In this document: in pieces, positions 54,861 through 64,000 of the stretch
How the letters are laid out: each line of letters opens with the position of its first letter
Position numbering within the stretch: position 1 is the stretch's first letter
NCBI GenBank assembly: GCA_020099315.1
Contig: CP083650.1
Coordinates: forward strand, 992,001-1,056,000
From: Citrobacter europaeus
Lineage (GTDB): Bacteria; Pseudomonadota; Gammaproteobacteria; Enterobacterales; Enterobacteriaceae
Reading direction: 5' to 3'
DNA length: 64,000 bases
The notes under the pieces: generated by a model
Told to the model about the DNA's origin: nothing
The model's input: only the letters and a program-made list of their open reading frames with translations
The model's database searches: none
Made by a program: the position numbers and the translations under genes

Positions 54861-57800
54861 TTACTCCACCGCAAACATCTTGTCGAGTTTGCTGTAGCCC
54901 AGTCCGTTGATTTTTTTAACCTTGATCTGTACCGGAATGCGCTCTTTCATCGCTTCAACGTGGCTGATGACGCCAATCGTTTTGCCGGTGGCATTAAGCG
55001 CATCCAGCGCATCCAGGGCGGTATCCAGCGTTTCGCTGTCCAGCGTGCCGAAACCTTCGTCGAGGAACAGGGAGTCAATCCGCGTTTTGTGGCTGACCAG
55101 ATCGGACAACGCCAGCGCCAGCGCCAGACTCACGAGGAAGCTCTCGCCGCCGGAGAGCGTGCGCGTGTCACGCACGGCATCGGCTTGCCAGGTATCAACC
55201 ACTTCCAGCTCCAGCGCTTCGCTGGCCTTGCGCTGCAACAGATAGCGGCCGTGCAGACGGGTCAACTGGTTGTTGGCAAGCCAGACCAGATTATCCAGCG
55301 TTAGCCCCTGGGCAAACTTGCGGAACTTATCTCCCTCTTTCGAGCCGATCAGCGCATTCAGATACCCCCAGTCTTCGACCTGCTGCGCGACCTTTTCCAT
55401 CTCCTGCATCAGCGCCTGCTGCTGCTGGCGGCTGTCAGCATCCTGTTTCAACTGCTGGCGAATTTCGCCCTGACGAGTGGTGTTATCCCGTAGCTTCTGG
55501 GTGAGTTTTGCCAGCGCGTCGTGCAGTTGTTGTGCCGTGAGTGTGAGATCCACCCCAGTTGGCAACTGTTGTTGATGAGTCGCCAGCGCCTGCTGAGCCT
55601 GATTAAGCAGGGTTTGCGCCTGTTGCTGCTGGCCTTCGAGTGACTGCTTTAACTGCTCAAGACGGGTGAAGGTCTCTTCATCCAGCAGGGCGGCAATAAA
55701 GGCATCGCGATCGGGAAAAATACTGGCCTGCAATGCGGCATCAAACTGTGCCTGAATTTCTGCGGCGCGCTGAACGTCCTGCGCCTCCTGCTGTTGCAAA
55801 GTTTGCCACTGCCCCTGTAAGGAGAGGCAATCGTCGTGCACCTGCCGCCAGTTTTCCAGCGACAGACCCTCATTGTTTTCAGGAAGTGCCTCGGTTTCTG
55901 GCAGCGTTTCCAGCAGCGGCGCAAGCTGGGCTATTTGGGTCTGTAAAGCGCTCAGTTCGCTCTGGCGTTGTTGCCACATTTGGGCTTCGTTCGCCCGTTC
56001 GCTCAGCCATGAGGCGACGTTATCCTCAGCCGGAAGGGACAGGCCATGACGGGCCAGCTCGGCGGTTAGCGCCGCCTGACGCTGTTCAATATGCTGCTGG
56101 ATCTGAGTTATTTGCTCTGTATGCGCGGTGATTTGCGCCTGCAGGGTATGGCGCAGGCTCAATTGGTGAAGCTGCTGCTCATGCTCTTCCTGGGTGGCAA
56201 GCCATGGGGCGATGTCATCCTGCGGTTGCAGTGTCACGTTGAGGCTGGCGGTGACCGTCTGCCACTCTTGAGTAAGTGCTTGCTCCTCCTGAGAAAGCGT
56301 CTGTACTTCGCGTTCATCCCGCTGAAGCTGCTGGCTTATTGCCTCGAGCTGTCCGCGTAGCGTTGAACCCTCATCGGCCAGCGTTTTAACCTCTTTTTCC
56401 AGCGCCTCACGTCGCGTCTGATTCACGCTCAGTTCGAGCGTTTGATAGCGCTCAATTGCCGGATGTGCGGTGGAGCCGCAAAGCGGGCAAGGCATACCGG
56501 ATTGCAGTAATGCCCGCTGGCTTTCCAGATCTTTGATACGGGCTTCCTGCTCACAAATGATTCTCACATCGGCAAGCTGCTGATTTTTATCTTTATAACG
56601 TTGACGTTTTTCGGCAAGCACCGCGTTGCGTTGAGTCAGCTCATGCTGACGCTGTACAAGCGTGGCGCGTAGTTGCGCCAGCTGCTTTTGCTTCGGGGCG
56701 ATTTGTCCGTGCAGGTTGCTCAGTCGCTGGCGTAACGGACGACGCTGCACATGTTGCGCCAGCGCTTGTGTTACCTCCTGCGGCGAAAGGGTCAGCGTGG
56801 GAAGCGCCAGCGCATCGAGCTTACGCATGTCGTTTTCTCGCAACTGCTGCCACTGGCGTAGCTGGGCACTGGCATCGGACTGTTGGGCCAGCAGCGCTTT
56901 CCAGCCTGCCAGTTCGCAACTCCACAAGCGGAAGCGGTCATGTTCGTTCAGCCAGTCGGTTAGCGTCTGTTGTCCGGCGAGCATCGCGGTCGATTGCGTG
57001 TGCGCCTGCTGACGGATGCGCCCGCGCAGCGCTAAGCTGCTTTGTAAGCGAGCATTCACTTCCTGAATCTTCTGCCGCGTGCGCGCGATAGTAGCCGTTT
57101 GTTCCTGGATTCGCTCCCAGTGTGGGCGTAACGCTCTGGCCGGTTGCGCCAGACTCAGCGCCGCCAGTTGTGGCTGCGCGTCTTCTTGCGCCTGAAGAGC
57201 AGCCTGTAATGCCTGCTGGTGGCGATTTATGTCCGTTTGTAGCTCATTTTGCCGAATAAGCCAGTTGAGGTGCTGTTGCTGGACGTGCTGGCTGGTAATG
57301 TATTGTTTTTCTTCGTCAGTAAGTACCTGCAAACTTTCCGTCAGGGACTGCACCTGCTCTGGTGCTAATAGCGCAACGCCGCTGGCCTGGGCCTGCAGTT
57401 TTTCCAGCGCCGTACGCGCTGATTTGTGTTTTTCAAACACCATCGCGGAAATTTGGCCGTAGATCTCAGTGCCGGTTAGCTCTTCCAGCAGCTCGGCGCG
57501 CTCTTTCGGTTTGGCATTAAGAAATGCGGCGAACTGCCCCTGAGACAGCAGCATCGAACGGGTAAAACGACCGTAATCCAGCCCGGTAAGCTCGGCGGTC
57601 ATCTCCAGCTTGTCTTTGACTTTATCGGCGAGGATTTTACCATCGGCGCAGCGGGCCAGTTCTACGCGCGGGACCTGTAGGTTGCCCTCAGGCTGGTTGC
57701 GTGCCCGGTTCTGACTCCAGAAAGCGCGGTAGGCTTCGCCCCGCACCTCAAATTCGACCTCGGCCAGACACTCTGCGGTGTCGCGGGTCATCAGGTCGTT

Positions 57801-58004
57801 TTGCGACTGTGACACGGTATTCAGGCGTGGCGTTTCGTGGTACAGCGCAAGGCAAATCGCGTCCAGCAGGGTGGTTTTCCCCGCCCCCGTTGGTCCGGTG
57901 ATGGCAAACAGCCCGTTGCTGGCAAAAGGCTCGGCGGTAAAATCGACTTTCCATTCTCCCTTCAGGGAGTTGACGTTTTTCAGGCGCAGGCTGAGAATTT
58001 TCAT
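54861..58004 (-). CDS. sbcC: SbcC, ATPase subunit of the SbcCD nuclease, 1047 aa
   Basis: Rad50-like SMC protein that with SbcD cleaves DNA hairpins and palindromes and processes protein-blocked ends. Walker A is GPTGAGKTT (residues 37-45). Two long Gln-rich coiled coils flank the zinc hook CPLCGSTAHP (near residue 505), which joins two molecules. The signature LSGGESFLVSLALALALSD and Walker B SLFLDEGFGTLD are at the C-terminal end. Its start overlaps the sbcD stop (ATGA), so the subunits are translated together. Confidence 0.97.
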   Translation of the reverse strand: MKILSLRLKNVNSLKGEWKVDFTAEPFASNGLFAITGPTGAGKTTLLDAICLALYHETPRLNTVSQSQNDLMTRDTAECLAEVEFEVRGEAYRAFWSQNRARNQPEGNLQVPRVELARCADGKILADKVKDKLEMTAELTGLDYGRFTRSMLLSQGQFAAFLNAKPKERAELLEELTGTEIYGQISAMVFEKHKSARTALEKLQAQASGVALLAPEQVQSLTESLQVLTDEEKQYITSQHVQQQHLNWLIRQNELQTDINRHQQALQAALQAQEDAQPQLAALSLAQPARALRPHWERIQEQTATIARTRQKIQEVNARLQSSLALRGRIRQQAHTQSTAMLAGQQTLTDWLNEHDRFRLWSCELAGWKALLAQQSDASAQLRQWQQLRENDMRKLDALALPTLTLSPQEVTQALAQHVQRRPLRQRLSNLHGQIAPKQKQLAQLRATLVQRQHELTQRNAVLAEKRQRYKDKNQQLADVRIICEQEARIKDLESQRALLQSGMPCPLCGSTAHPAIERYQTLELSVNQTRREALEKEVKTLADEGSTLRGQLEAISQQLQRDEREVQTLSQEEQALTQEWQTVTASLNVTLQPQDDIAPWLATQEEHEQQLHQLSLRHTLQAQITAHTEQITQIQQHIEQRQAALTAELARHGLSLPAEDNVASWLSERANEAQMWQQRQSELSALQTQIAQLAPLLETLPETEALPENNEGLSLENWRQVHDDCLSLQGQWQTLQQQEAQDVQRAAEIQAQFDAALQASIFPDRDAFIAALLDEETFTRLEQLKQSLEGQQQQAQTLLNQAQQALATHQQQLPTGVDLTLTAQQLHDALAKLTQKLRDNTTRQGEIRQQLKQDADSRQQQQALMQEMEKVAQQVEDWGYLNALIGSKEGDKFRKFAQGLTLDNLVWLANNQLTRLHGRYLLQRKASEALELEVVDTWQADAVRDTRTLSGGESFLVSLALALALSDLVSHKTRIDSLFLDEGFGTLDSETLDTALDALDALNATGKTIGVISHVEAMKERIPVQIKVKKINGLGYSKLDKMFAVE

Positions 58005-59203
58005 GCTTCAGCCTCCCCGGCAAGCGTGTGCAAGGTTGCGCTAAACAGCTGGTTAAGCCGCTCACGCTGTGGTTCTTCGAGTTCTTCCAGCGCCAGACGG
58101 CGGTCAAAAACTTCCGCCACACTCAGTTCACTTAACGTTTCACGCCGTTCATTGGCCATGATACGTTCGCGCTGTTCCCGGCTGCGGCGCACCAGTAACA
58201 CCTCTACCGGTAAATCTTCGGTTAAGGCCTGGATTTTGCGCTGCATATCATGCAGATAGTCGTCGGTGGTGATTTCAATATCCAGCCACACCGGCGGCTC
58301 TTGCTGCATGTCGCGCCACTGGTCAAGCTGGGCGGTAATGGCGGCTAAATCGCCTTTCAGTACTGCAAGCTGCTGCGTGACCGGGACGGTGAGATTTTCG
58401 ACGGCGCTGAGTTTCCCCGCTTCAAAGCTCACCAGATGTACACATTTGTTTTTGCCGCACTCGTCAAAACTGAGCGCAATCGGCGAACCGCAGTAGCGGA
58501 TATGTTCCGTGCCGCCGATAACCTGCGCCCGGTGAATATGTCCCAGCGCGATGTAGTCCGCTGGTGGGAAGTTTTGTGCCGGGAAGGCGTCCAGCGTACC
58601 GATATAAATGTCACGTACGGCGTCACTTTTACTGGCGCCGACGGTGGTCAAATGTCCGGTCGCAATGATGGGGATATTCCGATCGCCGCGCAGCGTACAG
58701 GCGTCCTGATACTGCTGCTGGTAATAATCAGTAATCGCGCCCAGCAAATGCTGCTGTTTTTCTTGTCCTGTCAGTCCAGCCTGGCTGGTGATGATGTCGC
58801 GCGGACGTAAAAAAGGAACCGGACACAGGATTGCCCCCGGGGTGCCGTCGCGTTGCAGCAGAATTTGCGGCGCATGGCCGGCGCTGGCAACGACCGTGGT
58901 GTTGAGAAATGCCAGAATGTCGCGAGATTCATTGAGCGTGGCGACGGAGTCGTGGTTACCTGCCAGCACCACCAGATGACAGCCGGTTTGCTGCAAATTG
59001 ACGACAAAGCGGTTATACAGCTCTCGGGCATAGCTTGGCGGTGAGCCAGTATCGAAAATATCGCCTGCCACAATTATGGCATCCACCTGCTGGGATTGCG
59101 CCGTTTCCAGCAGCCAGTCGAGAAAGGCCTGATGTTCAGCGGCGCGGCTCTTGCTGTAGAAATTTTGGCCCAGATGCCAGTCAGACGTGTGAAGGATGCG
59201 CAT
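58001..59203 (-). CDS. sbcD: SbcD, nuclease subunit of SbcCD, 400 aa
   Basis: Mre11-like metallophosphoesterase. The phosphoesterase motifs are visible in order: TSDWHLGQ, VAGDIFDTG, AGNHDSV, ATGHLT and ALGHIHR; they bind two metal ions. The ATG at 59203 (MRILHTSDWHLG) gives the exact E. coli length. The frame is open 24 bases further up, without need. It is the first gene of sbcDC and divergent from phoB. Confidence 0.97.
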   Translation of the reverse strand: MRILHTSDWHLGQNFYSKSRAAEHQAFLDWLLETAQSQQVDAIIVAGDIFDTGSPPSYARELYNRFVVNLQQTGCHLVVLAGNHDSVATLNESRDILAFLNTTVVASAGHAPQILLQRDGTPGAILCPVPFLRPRDIITSQAGLTGQEKQQHLLGAITDYYQQQYQDACTLRGDRNIPIIATGHLTTVGASKSDAVRDIYIGTLDAFPAQNFPPADYIALGHIHRAQVIGGTEHIRYCGSPIALSFDECGKNKCVHLVSFEAGKLSAVENLTVPVTQQLAVLKGDLAAITAQLDQWRDMQQEPPVWLDIEITTDDYLHDMQRKIQALTEDLPVEVLLVRRSREQRERIMANERRETLSELSVAEVFDRRLALEELEEPQRERLNQLFSATLHTLAGEAEA

Positions 59204-59313
59204 AAGAGTTCCATGACGATAAAACAATGGCGGGGATTATAACCCTGTAAGGACGTTAATATCTTGTCTCCGGGCTGTCATAATTCGCCGGGCTGCGTTA
59301 AACCTGGGCTATC

Positions 59314-59347
59314 TTTTCATAAATCTGTCATAAAACTGACGCATAAT
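59314..59347 (+). promoter_or_regulatory. Pho box and -10 of the phoBR promoter
   Basis: TTTTCATAAATCTGTCAT (59314-59331) is an 18-mer Pho box, followed in phase by ATAAAACTGAC. CATAAT at 59342-59347 is the -10. PhoB would activate its own operon here. Confidence 0.85.
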
Positions 59348-59393
59348 GGCACTGTATTGATGGCAAACGATTTAATTATAAACAGGGCAAATC

Positions 59394-60083
59394 ATGGCGA
59401 GACGTATTCTGGTCGTAGAAGATGAAGCTCCAATTCGTGAAATGGTCTGCTTCGTGCTCGAGCAAAACGGATTTCAACCCGTTGAAGCCGAAGACTATGA
59501 CAGTGCTGTGAACCAACTCAATGAACCCTGGCCGGATCTCGTCTTACTTGACTGGATGCTTCCCGGCGGCTCGGGTCTGCAGTTTATTAAACATCTCAAG
59601 CGCGAAGCGATGACGCGGGACATCCCTGTGATGATGCTGACGGCGAGAGGTGAAGAGGAAGACCGCGTTCGGGGTCTGGAAACCGGCGCGGATGACTATA
59701 TTACCAAGCCGTTTTCTCCCAAGGAGCTGGTGGCGCGTATTAAAGCGGTTCTGCGTCGTATTTCCCCGATGGCGGTGGAAGAGGTTATTGAGATGCAGGG
59801 GCTAAGCCTTGATCCGACCTCGCATCGCGTGATGACCGGCGAGGATCCGCTGGATATGGGGCCGACCGAATTCAAACTGTTGCACTTCTTTATGACTCAC
59901 CCTGAGCGTGTCTACAGCCGTGAACAACTCCTCAATCATGTCTGGGGAACCAATGTCTACGTGGAAGACCGGACAGTGGATGTGCATATCCGCCGCTTAC
60001 GTAAAGCGCTGGAGCACAGCGGACATGATCGTATGGTGCAGACGGTTCGCGGGACGGGATATCGTTTTTCGACCCGCTTCTGA
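59394..60083 (+). CDS. phoB: Response regulator PhoB, 229 aa
   Basis: Activator of the Pho regulon. The receiver has the acidic pair in VVEDEAPIREM, phospho-acceptor Asp 53 in LLDWMLPGG and Lys in DDYITKPFSPKEL. The OmpR-type winged helix is at residues ~130-229 (GPTEFKLLHFFMTHPERVYS, then VDVHIRRLRKAL). It is followed by phoR 50 bp later. Targets in this window are phoA, phoB itself and probably psiF. Confidence 0.98.
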   Translation: MARRILVVEDEAPIREMVCFVLEQNGFQPVEAEDYDSAVNQLNEPWPDLVLLDWMLPGGSGLQFIKHLKREAMTRDIPVMMLTARGEEEDRVRGLETGADDYITKPFSPKELVARIKAVLRRISPMAVEEVIEMQGLSLDPTSHRVMTGEDPLDMGPTEFKLLHFFMTHPERVYSREQLLNHVWGTNVYVEDRTVDVHIRRLRKALEHSGHDRMVQTVRGTGYRFSTRF

Positions 60084-60133
60084 CTGACAAGAATCATGGC
60101 CTGATGGATTAGGCCGTAAATGGAGTAAGACGT

Positions 60134-61429
60134 TTGCTAGAACGATTGTCATGGAAAAGGTTGGTACTGGAGCTGATCCTGTGCTGCATACCGGCATTTA
60201 TCCTTAGCGCTTTTTTCGGTTACCTGCCCTGGTTTTTACTGGCGTCGGTAACGGGCCTGCTTATCTGGCATTTCTGGAATCTATTACGTTTGTCCTGGTG
60301 GCTATGGGTCGACAGAAGCATGACGCCGCCGCCGGGGCGAGGCAGTTGGGAGCCGCTGTTATATGGGCTGCATCAAATGCAGCTTCGCAACAAAAAGCGC
60401 CGTCGAGAACTGGGTAACCTGATTAAACGTTTTCGCAGCGGGGCGGAATCGCTACCCGACGCGGTGGTGTTGACCACCGAAGAAGGCGGTATCTTCTGGT
60501 GTAACGGACTGGCTCAGCAGGTTCTGGGACTGCGCTGGCCGGACGATAGCGGGCAAAATATTCTTAACCTGCTTCGCTATCCGGAATTCACACAATATCT
60601 GAAAACGCGCGACTTTAGCCGGCCTATCAATCTGGTGCTCAATACCGGACGGCATCTGGAAATTCGCGTGATGCCCTACACCGATAAGCAACTGCTGATG
60701 GTGGCGCGCGACGTTACCCAGATGCACCAACTTGAAGGTTCACGACGTAACTTTTTTGCCAACGCCAGCCATGAGCTGCGTACGCCGCTGACGGTGTTAC
60801 AGGGTTACCTGGAAATGATGCAGGAGCATCCGCTGGAAGGGACGACGCGTGAAAAAGCGCTGCATACCATGCGTGAACAAACGTACCGCATGGAAGGACT
60901 GGTGAAACAGCTGCTGACGCTGTCAAAAATTGAGGCTGCACCGACGTTGCAACTGAATGAGAAGGTCGATGTACCCATGATGCTGCGCGTAGTTGAGCAT
61001 GAAGCGCAGACGCTGAGCCAGCAAAAACATACGTTTACCTTTGATGTTGATAACAGCCTGAACGTGCGGGGTAACGAGGAACAGTTGCGTAGCGCTATCT
61101 CGAATCTCGTCTACAACGCAGTAAACCACACGCCTGCGGGAACGCACATTACCGTACGCTGGCAGCATGTGGCGTCGGGGGCGGAGTTTTGTGTGGAAGA
61201 TAACGGTCCGGGCATTGCCGCCGAGCATATTCCACGTTTGACCGAACGTTTTTACCGAGTGGATAAAGCGCGATCGCGGCAAACAGGCGGTAGCGGGCTG
61301 GGTCTGGCCATCGTGAAGCATGCGCTGCATCATCACGACAGCCGCTTGAATATCGAAAGCGAACCAGGTCAGGGGACGCGATTTAGTTTCGTGATCCCGG
61401 AACGTTTGATTGCCAAAAGTAACGGTTAA
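60134..61429 (+). CDS. phoR: Sensor histidine kinase PhoR, 431 aa
   Basis: Phosphate-limitation kinase acting with the Pst transporter and PhoU. The start is TTG (MLERLSWKRL), where E. coli uses GTG; GGAG lies 8-11 bases upstream. Two N-terminal membrane helices, a PAS domain (residues ~100-195), a HisKA domain with His 213 in NASHELRTPL, N box NLVYNAVNH and G boxes DNGPGI and GSGLGL follow. It forms an operon with phoB, and a terminator follows. Confidence 0.97.
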   Translation: MLERLSWKRLVLELILCCIPAFILSAFFGYLPWFLLASVTGLLIWHFWNLLRLSWWLWVDRSMTPPPGRGSWEPLLYGLHQMQLRNKKRRRELGNLIKRFRSGAESLPDAVVLTTEEGGIFWCNGLAQQVLGLRWPDDSGQNILNLLRYPEFTQYLKTRDFSRPINLVLNTGRHLEIRVMPYTDKQLLMVARDVTQMHQLEGSRRNFFANASHELRTPLTVLQGYLEMMQEHPLEGTTREKALHTMREQTYRMEGLVKQLLTLSKIEAAPTLQLNEKVDVPMMLRVVEHEAQTLSQQKHTFTFDVDNSLNVRGNEEQLRSAISNLVYNAVNHTPAGTHITVRWQHVASGAEFCVEDNGPGIAAEHIPRLTERFYRVDKARSRQTGGSGLGLAIVKHALHHHDSRLNIESEPGQGTRFSFVIPERLIAKSNG

Positions 61430-61834
61430 AGCACATTCGTAAGATTAACTTTCCAAAAGCCAGCACAAGCTGGCTTTTTCCATGCGGTCAATATATGACT
61501 CCTGAATTTTACGACGTTTGATTGTTTTTTGTTCGAACTATTACCCATACCTTTTTCCATGAAATGGTGTTTTGTGCTAACCCAATTTTTCATATCGCTA
61601 TATTGTTCTGGTTTTTGGATCCCACCTTGCTTTAAAACGTTATAAGCGTTTAAATTGCGCTCCAGGTGCTGTCATACCGACTGCATTTGCGCGGTAAATC
61701 GAAAAACTATTCTTCGCCGCGCCAGCTCGGGAGTGTTTCCCGCTGGAATTGAGCAAAAATGCCGCTGTATTGTCCCCCAGGGAAAGGCAAAAATTTATTA
61801 TTTTCAACACCACATCCACAGGCAGTAAGACTTT
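61430..61834. other. Gap of 405 bp: phoR terminator and long brnQ leader
   Basis: After the terminator at 61455-61480 about 350 bp precede brnQ, with an AT-rich left half. An inverted repeat AACG-TTATAAG-CGTT is at 61638-61652. A long untranslated leader or an unrecognised small RNA is possible; no ORF has support. Confidence 0.45.
61455..61480 (+). terminator. Terminator after phoBR
   Basis: AAAAGCCAGC / GCTGGCTTTT with a 4-base loop (ACAA) followed by T: a compact and strong rho-independent terminator. Confidence 0.88.
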
Positions 61835-63154
61835 ATGACCCATCAGTTAAAATCGCGCGATATTATCGCTTTGGGATTTATGACATTTGCACTGTTCGTT
61901 GGTGCAGGTAACATCATCTTCCCCCCAATGGTTGGTTTGCAGGCAGGTGAACACGTCTGGACTGCGGCTTTTGGCTTTTTGATTACCGCCGTTGGTTTGC
62001 CGGTGCTTACCGTTGTCGCGCTGGCGAAAGTCGGTGGTGGTGTGGACCGACTGAGCACGCCTATCGGTAAAGTCGCCGGTCTGCTGCTGGCGACCGTTTG
62101 CTATCTGGCAGTTGGGCCGTTATTTGCTACTCCACGTACCGCGACGGTCTCTTTCGAAGTCGGGATTGCACCGCTGACCGGTGACTCTGCGTTGCCGCTG
62201 TTTATCTATAGCGTTATCTATTTCGCGATTGTCATTCTGGTTTCACTGTATCCGGGTAAACTGCTGGATACGGTTGGTAATTTCCTGGCGCCGCTGAAAA
62301 TTCTGGCGCTGGTGGTACTGTCTGTCGCTGCAATTGTCTGGCCAGCGGGCCCGATCAGTAATGCGATGGAGGCCTATCAAACTGCGGCGTTTTCTAATGG
62401 CTTCGTGAACGGGTATCTGACCATGGATACGCTGGGCGCGATGGTATTTGGTATTGTTATCGTTAACGCTGCTCGCTCGCGTGGCGTTACTGAAGCGCGT
62501 CTGCTGACCCGTTACACCGTTTGGGCGGGTTTAATGGCAGGTGTGGGCTTAACGCTGCTGTATCTCGCGCTGTTCCGTCTGGGTTCAGATAGCGCGATTC
62601 TGGTCGATCAGTCTGCTAACGGCGCGGCAATTTTGCATGCGTATGTTCAGCACACCTTTGGTGGCGCGGGAAGCTTCCTGCTGGCGGCGCTGATTTTCAT
62701 CGCCTGTCTGGTCACCGCGGTTGGCCTGACCTGCGCATGCGCAGAGTTCTTTGCCCAGTATGTTCCACTGTCTTATCGTACGCTGGTATTTATCCTCGGC
62801 GGCTTCTCGATGGTGGTCTCTAACCTGGGTCTGAGCCATCTGATTCAGATCTCTATTCCGGTGCTGACGGCTATCTATCCGCCATGTATCGCACTGGTTG
62901 TATTAAGCTTTACCCGCTCATGGTGGCATAATTCTTCCCGCGTCATTGCACCTGCGATGTTTATCAGCCTGATTTTTGGTATCCTTGATGGCATTAAAGC
63001 TTCTGCAATTGGCGACGTGTTACCGGCCTGGACCCAGCGTTTACCGCTGGCGGAGCAGGGGCTGGCGTGGTTGATGCCAACAGTCGTGATGGTGATCCTG
63101 GCAGTTATCTGGGATCGCGCAGCGGGTCGACAAGTGACCTCCAGCGCACACTAA
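61835..63154 (+). CDS. brnQ: Branched-chain amino acid transporter BrnQ (LIV-II), 439 aa
   Basis: Cation-coupled symporter of the LIVCS family for leucine, isoleucine and valine, with about 12 membrane helices. The N terminus MTHQLKSRDIIALGFMTFAL and FVGAGNIIFPPMVG in helix 1 are diagnostic, as is GPLFATPRTATVSFEVG. The length equals that of the E. coli protein. It is followed by a terminator and proY, as in E. coli. Confidence 0.97.
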   Translation: MTHQLKSRDIIALGFMTFALFVGAGNIIFPPMVGLQAGEHVWTAAFGFLITAVGLPVLTVVALAKVGGGVDRLSTPIGKVAGLLLATVCYLAVGPLFATPRTATVSFEVGIAPLTGDSALPLFIYSVIYFAIVILVSLYPGKLLDTVGNFLAPLKILALVVLSVAAIVWPAGPISNAMEAYQTAAFSNGFVNGYLTMDTLGAMVFGIVIVNAARSRGVTEARLLTRYTVWAGLMAGVGLTLLYLALFRLGSDSAILVDQSANGAAILHAYVQHTFGGAGSFLLAALIFIACLVTAVGLTCACAEFFAQYVPLSYRTLVFILGGFSMVVSNLGLSHLIQISIPVLTAIYPPCIALVVLSFTRSWWHNSSRVIAPAMFISLIFGILDGIKASAIGDVLPAWTQRLPLAEQGLAWLMPTVVMVILAVIWDRAAGRQVTSSAH

Positions 63155-63174
63155 TATCACTGACAATAAGTTTT

Positions 63175-63211
63175 AACCACGGGGCTATTAATATGGCCCC
63201 GTGGTTTTTTT
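63175..63211 (+). terminator. Terminator between brnQ and proY
   Basis: AACCACGGGGC / GCCCCGTGGTT, an 11-bp stem followed by seven or more T. It ends just before the proY leader. Confidence 0.88.
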
Positions 63212-63235
63212 ATTGTGTTAACAGGTTAGGAATCG

Positions 63236-64000
63236 ATGGAAAGTAATAACAAGCTAAAGCGTGGGCTGAGCACCCGGCACATCCGCTTTATGGCATTAGG
63301 TTCAGCAATTGGCACTGGGCTGTTCTACGGCTCGGCCGATGCCATAAAAATGGCGGGGCCAAGCGTATTGCTGGCCTATATTATCGGCGGTGTAGCGGCG
63401 TATATTATTATGCGTGCGCTGGGCGAAATGTCCGTTCATAACCCGGCTGCCAGCTCCTTCTCGCGCTACGCGCAGGAAAACCTTGGACCGCTGGCAGGCT
63501 ACATCACCGGCTGGACCTACTGTTTTGAAATCCTGATTGTCGCTATTGCCGACGTGACTGCCTTTGGTATTTACATGGGGGTCTGGTTCCCTGCCGTTCC
63601 GCACTGGATTTGGGTCCTCAGCGTGGTGCTGATTATCTGTGCCATCAACCTGATGAGCGTGAAGGTGTTTGGCGAGCTGGAGTTCTGGTTTTCGTTCTTT
63701 AAGGTCGCCACCATTATCATCATGATTGTCGCCGGTTTCGGCATCATCATTTGGGGGATTGGCAACGGCGGGCAACCGACCGGTATCCATAACCTGTGGA
63801 GCAACGGCGGTTTCTTCAGCAACGGCTGGCTCGGCATGGTGATGTCGTTACAAATGGTGATGTTCGCCTACGGCGGGATTGAGATTATCGGGATTACCGC
63901 AGGTGAAGCCAAAGACCCGGAAAAATCTATTCCGCGCGCCATCAATTCCGTACCGATGCGCATCCTCGTGTTTTACGTGGGGACGCTGTTCGTCATCATG
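63236..64000 (+). CDS. proY: ProY amino acid permease, 5' part only (255 codons)
   Basis: AAT-family transporter of the APC superfamily, cut by the window end. The first 255 of about 457 codons are present and open to base 64000. MESNNKLKRGLSTRHIRFMA opens the protein, and ALGSAIGTGLFYGSADAIKM holds the helix-1 substrate loop. Then come AYIIMRALGEMSVHNP and VKVFGELEFWFSFFKVATII. E. coli ProY is a cryptic proline transporter that needs mutations for activity, so the substrate is only inferred. Confidence 0.95.
   Translation, partial: MESNNKLKRGLSTRHIRFMALGSAIGTGLFYGSADAIKMAGPSVLLAYIIGGVAAYIIMRALGEMSVHNPAASSFSRYAQENLGPLAGYITGWTYCFEILIVAIADVTAFGIYMGVWFPAVPHWIWVLSVVLIICAINLMSVKVFGELEFWFSFFKVATIIIMIVAGFGIIIWGIGNGGQPTGIHNLWSNGGFFSNGWLGMVMSLQMVMFAYGGIEIIGITAGEAKDPEKSIPRAINSVPMRILVFYVGTLFVIM

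Noticed and set aside
61640..61843. 67-codon - strand frame in the brnQ leader
   Set aside because: It overlaps the brnQ start and has no ribosome site or family features.

Overview
The window comes from an enterobacterial chromosome, most likely a Citrobacter species. Gene order from hemB to proY matches the E. coli/Salmonella backbone around phoA and phoBR almost gene for gene. Protein sequences are close to, but not identical with, those of E. coli, and accessory loci differ. No rRNA, tRNA, CRISPR array or complete insertion sequence was seen.

Region 1 (1-15263) is a contact-dependent inhibition (CDI) locus on the + strand. It holds the 3' part of cdiB, a 3950-residue cdiA, a small cdiI, a terminator, and then a displaced, frameshifted cdiA-CT fragment. 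That fragment carries a second, nearly identical copy (437 bp) of the cdiA pretoxin/VENN segment. It looks like a graveyard of older toxin tips, and the repeat could serve recombinational toxin exchange. This is the most unusual part of the window.

Region 2 (15264-17743) holds small accessory genes: an acidic 81-residue protein, a cold-shock-domain protein, a VOC-fold protein and an ABM-type monooxygenase. A non-coding stretch follows, with a hairpin and a possible 29-codon ORF, and then a MetJ-type operator.

Region 3 (17744-31760) is uptake and nutrient scavenging. It has mmuPM (S-methylmethionine use). On the - strand it has a six-gene block: a UhpA/UhpB/UhpC-like sensory module followed by the AfuABC importer, probably for sugar phosphates. 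On the + strand it has tauABCD (taurine as sulfur source). REP-like hairpins separate the units.

Region 4 (31761-64000) is core backbone: hemB, the autotransporter gene ehaB/yaiT (intact here), iprA/yaiV, ampH, sbmA-yaiW, yaiY, yaiZ, ddlA, an MdtG-like efflux gene, iraP, phoA-psiF, dgcC, proC, yaiI, aroL-yaiA-aroM, ppnP, rdgC, mak, araJ, sbcDC, phoBR, brnQ and the first 255 codons of proY. PhoB/PhoR, whose genes have a Pho box upstream, would activate phoA through the Pho box at 44688-44705. TyrR-like and TrpR-like operators precede aroL.
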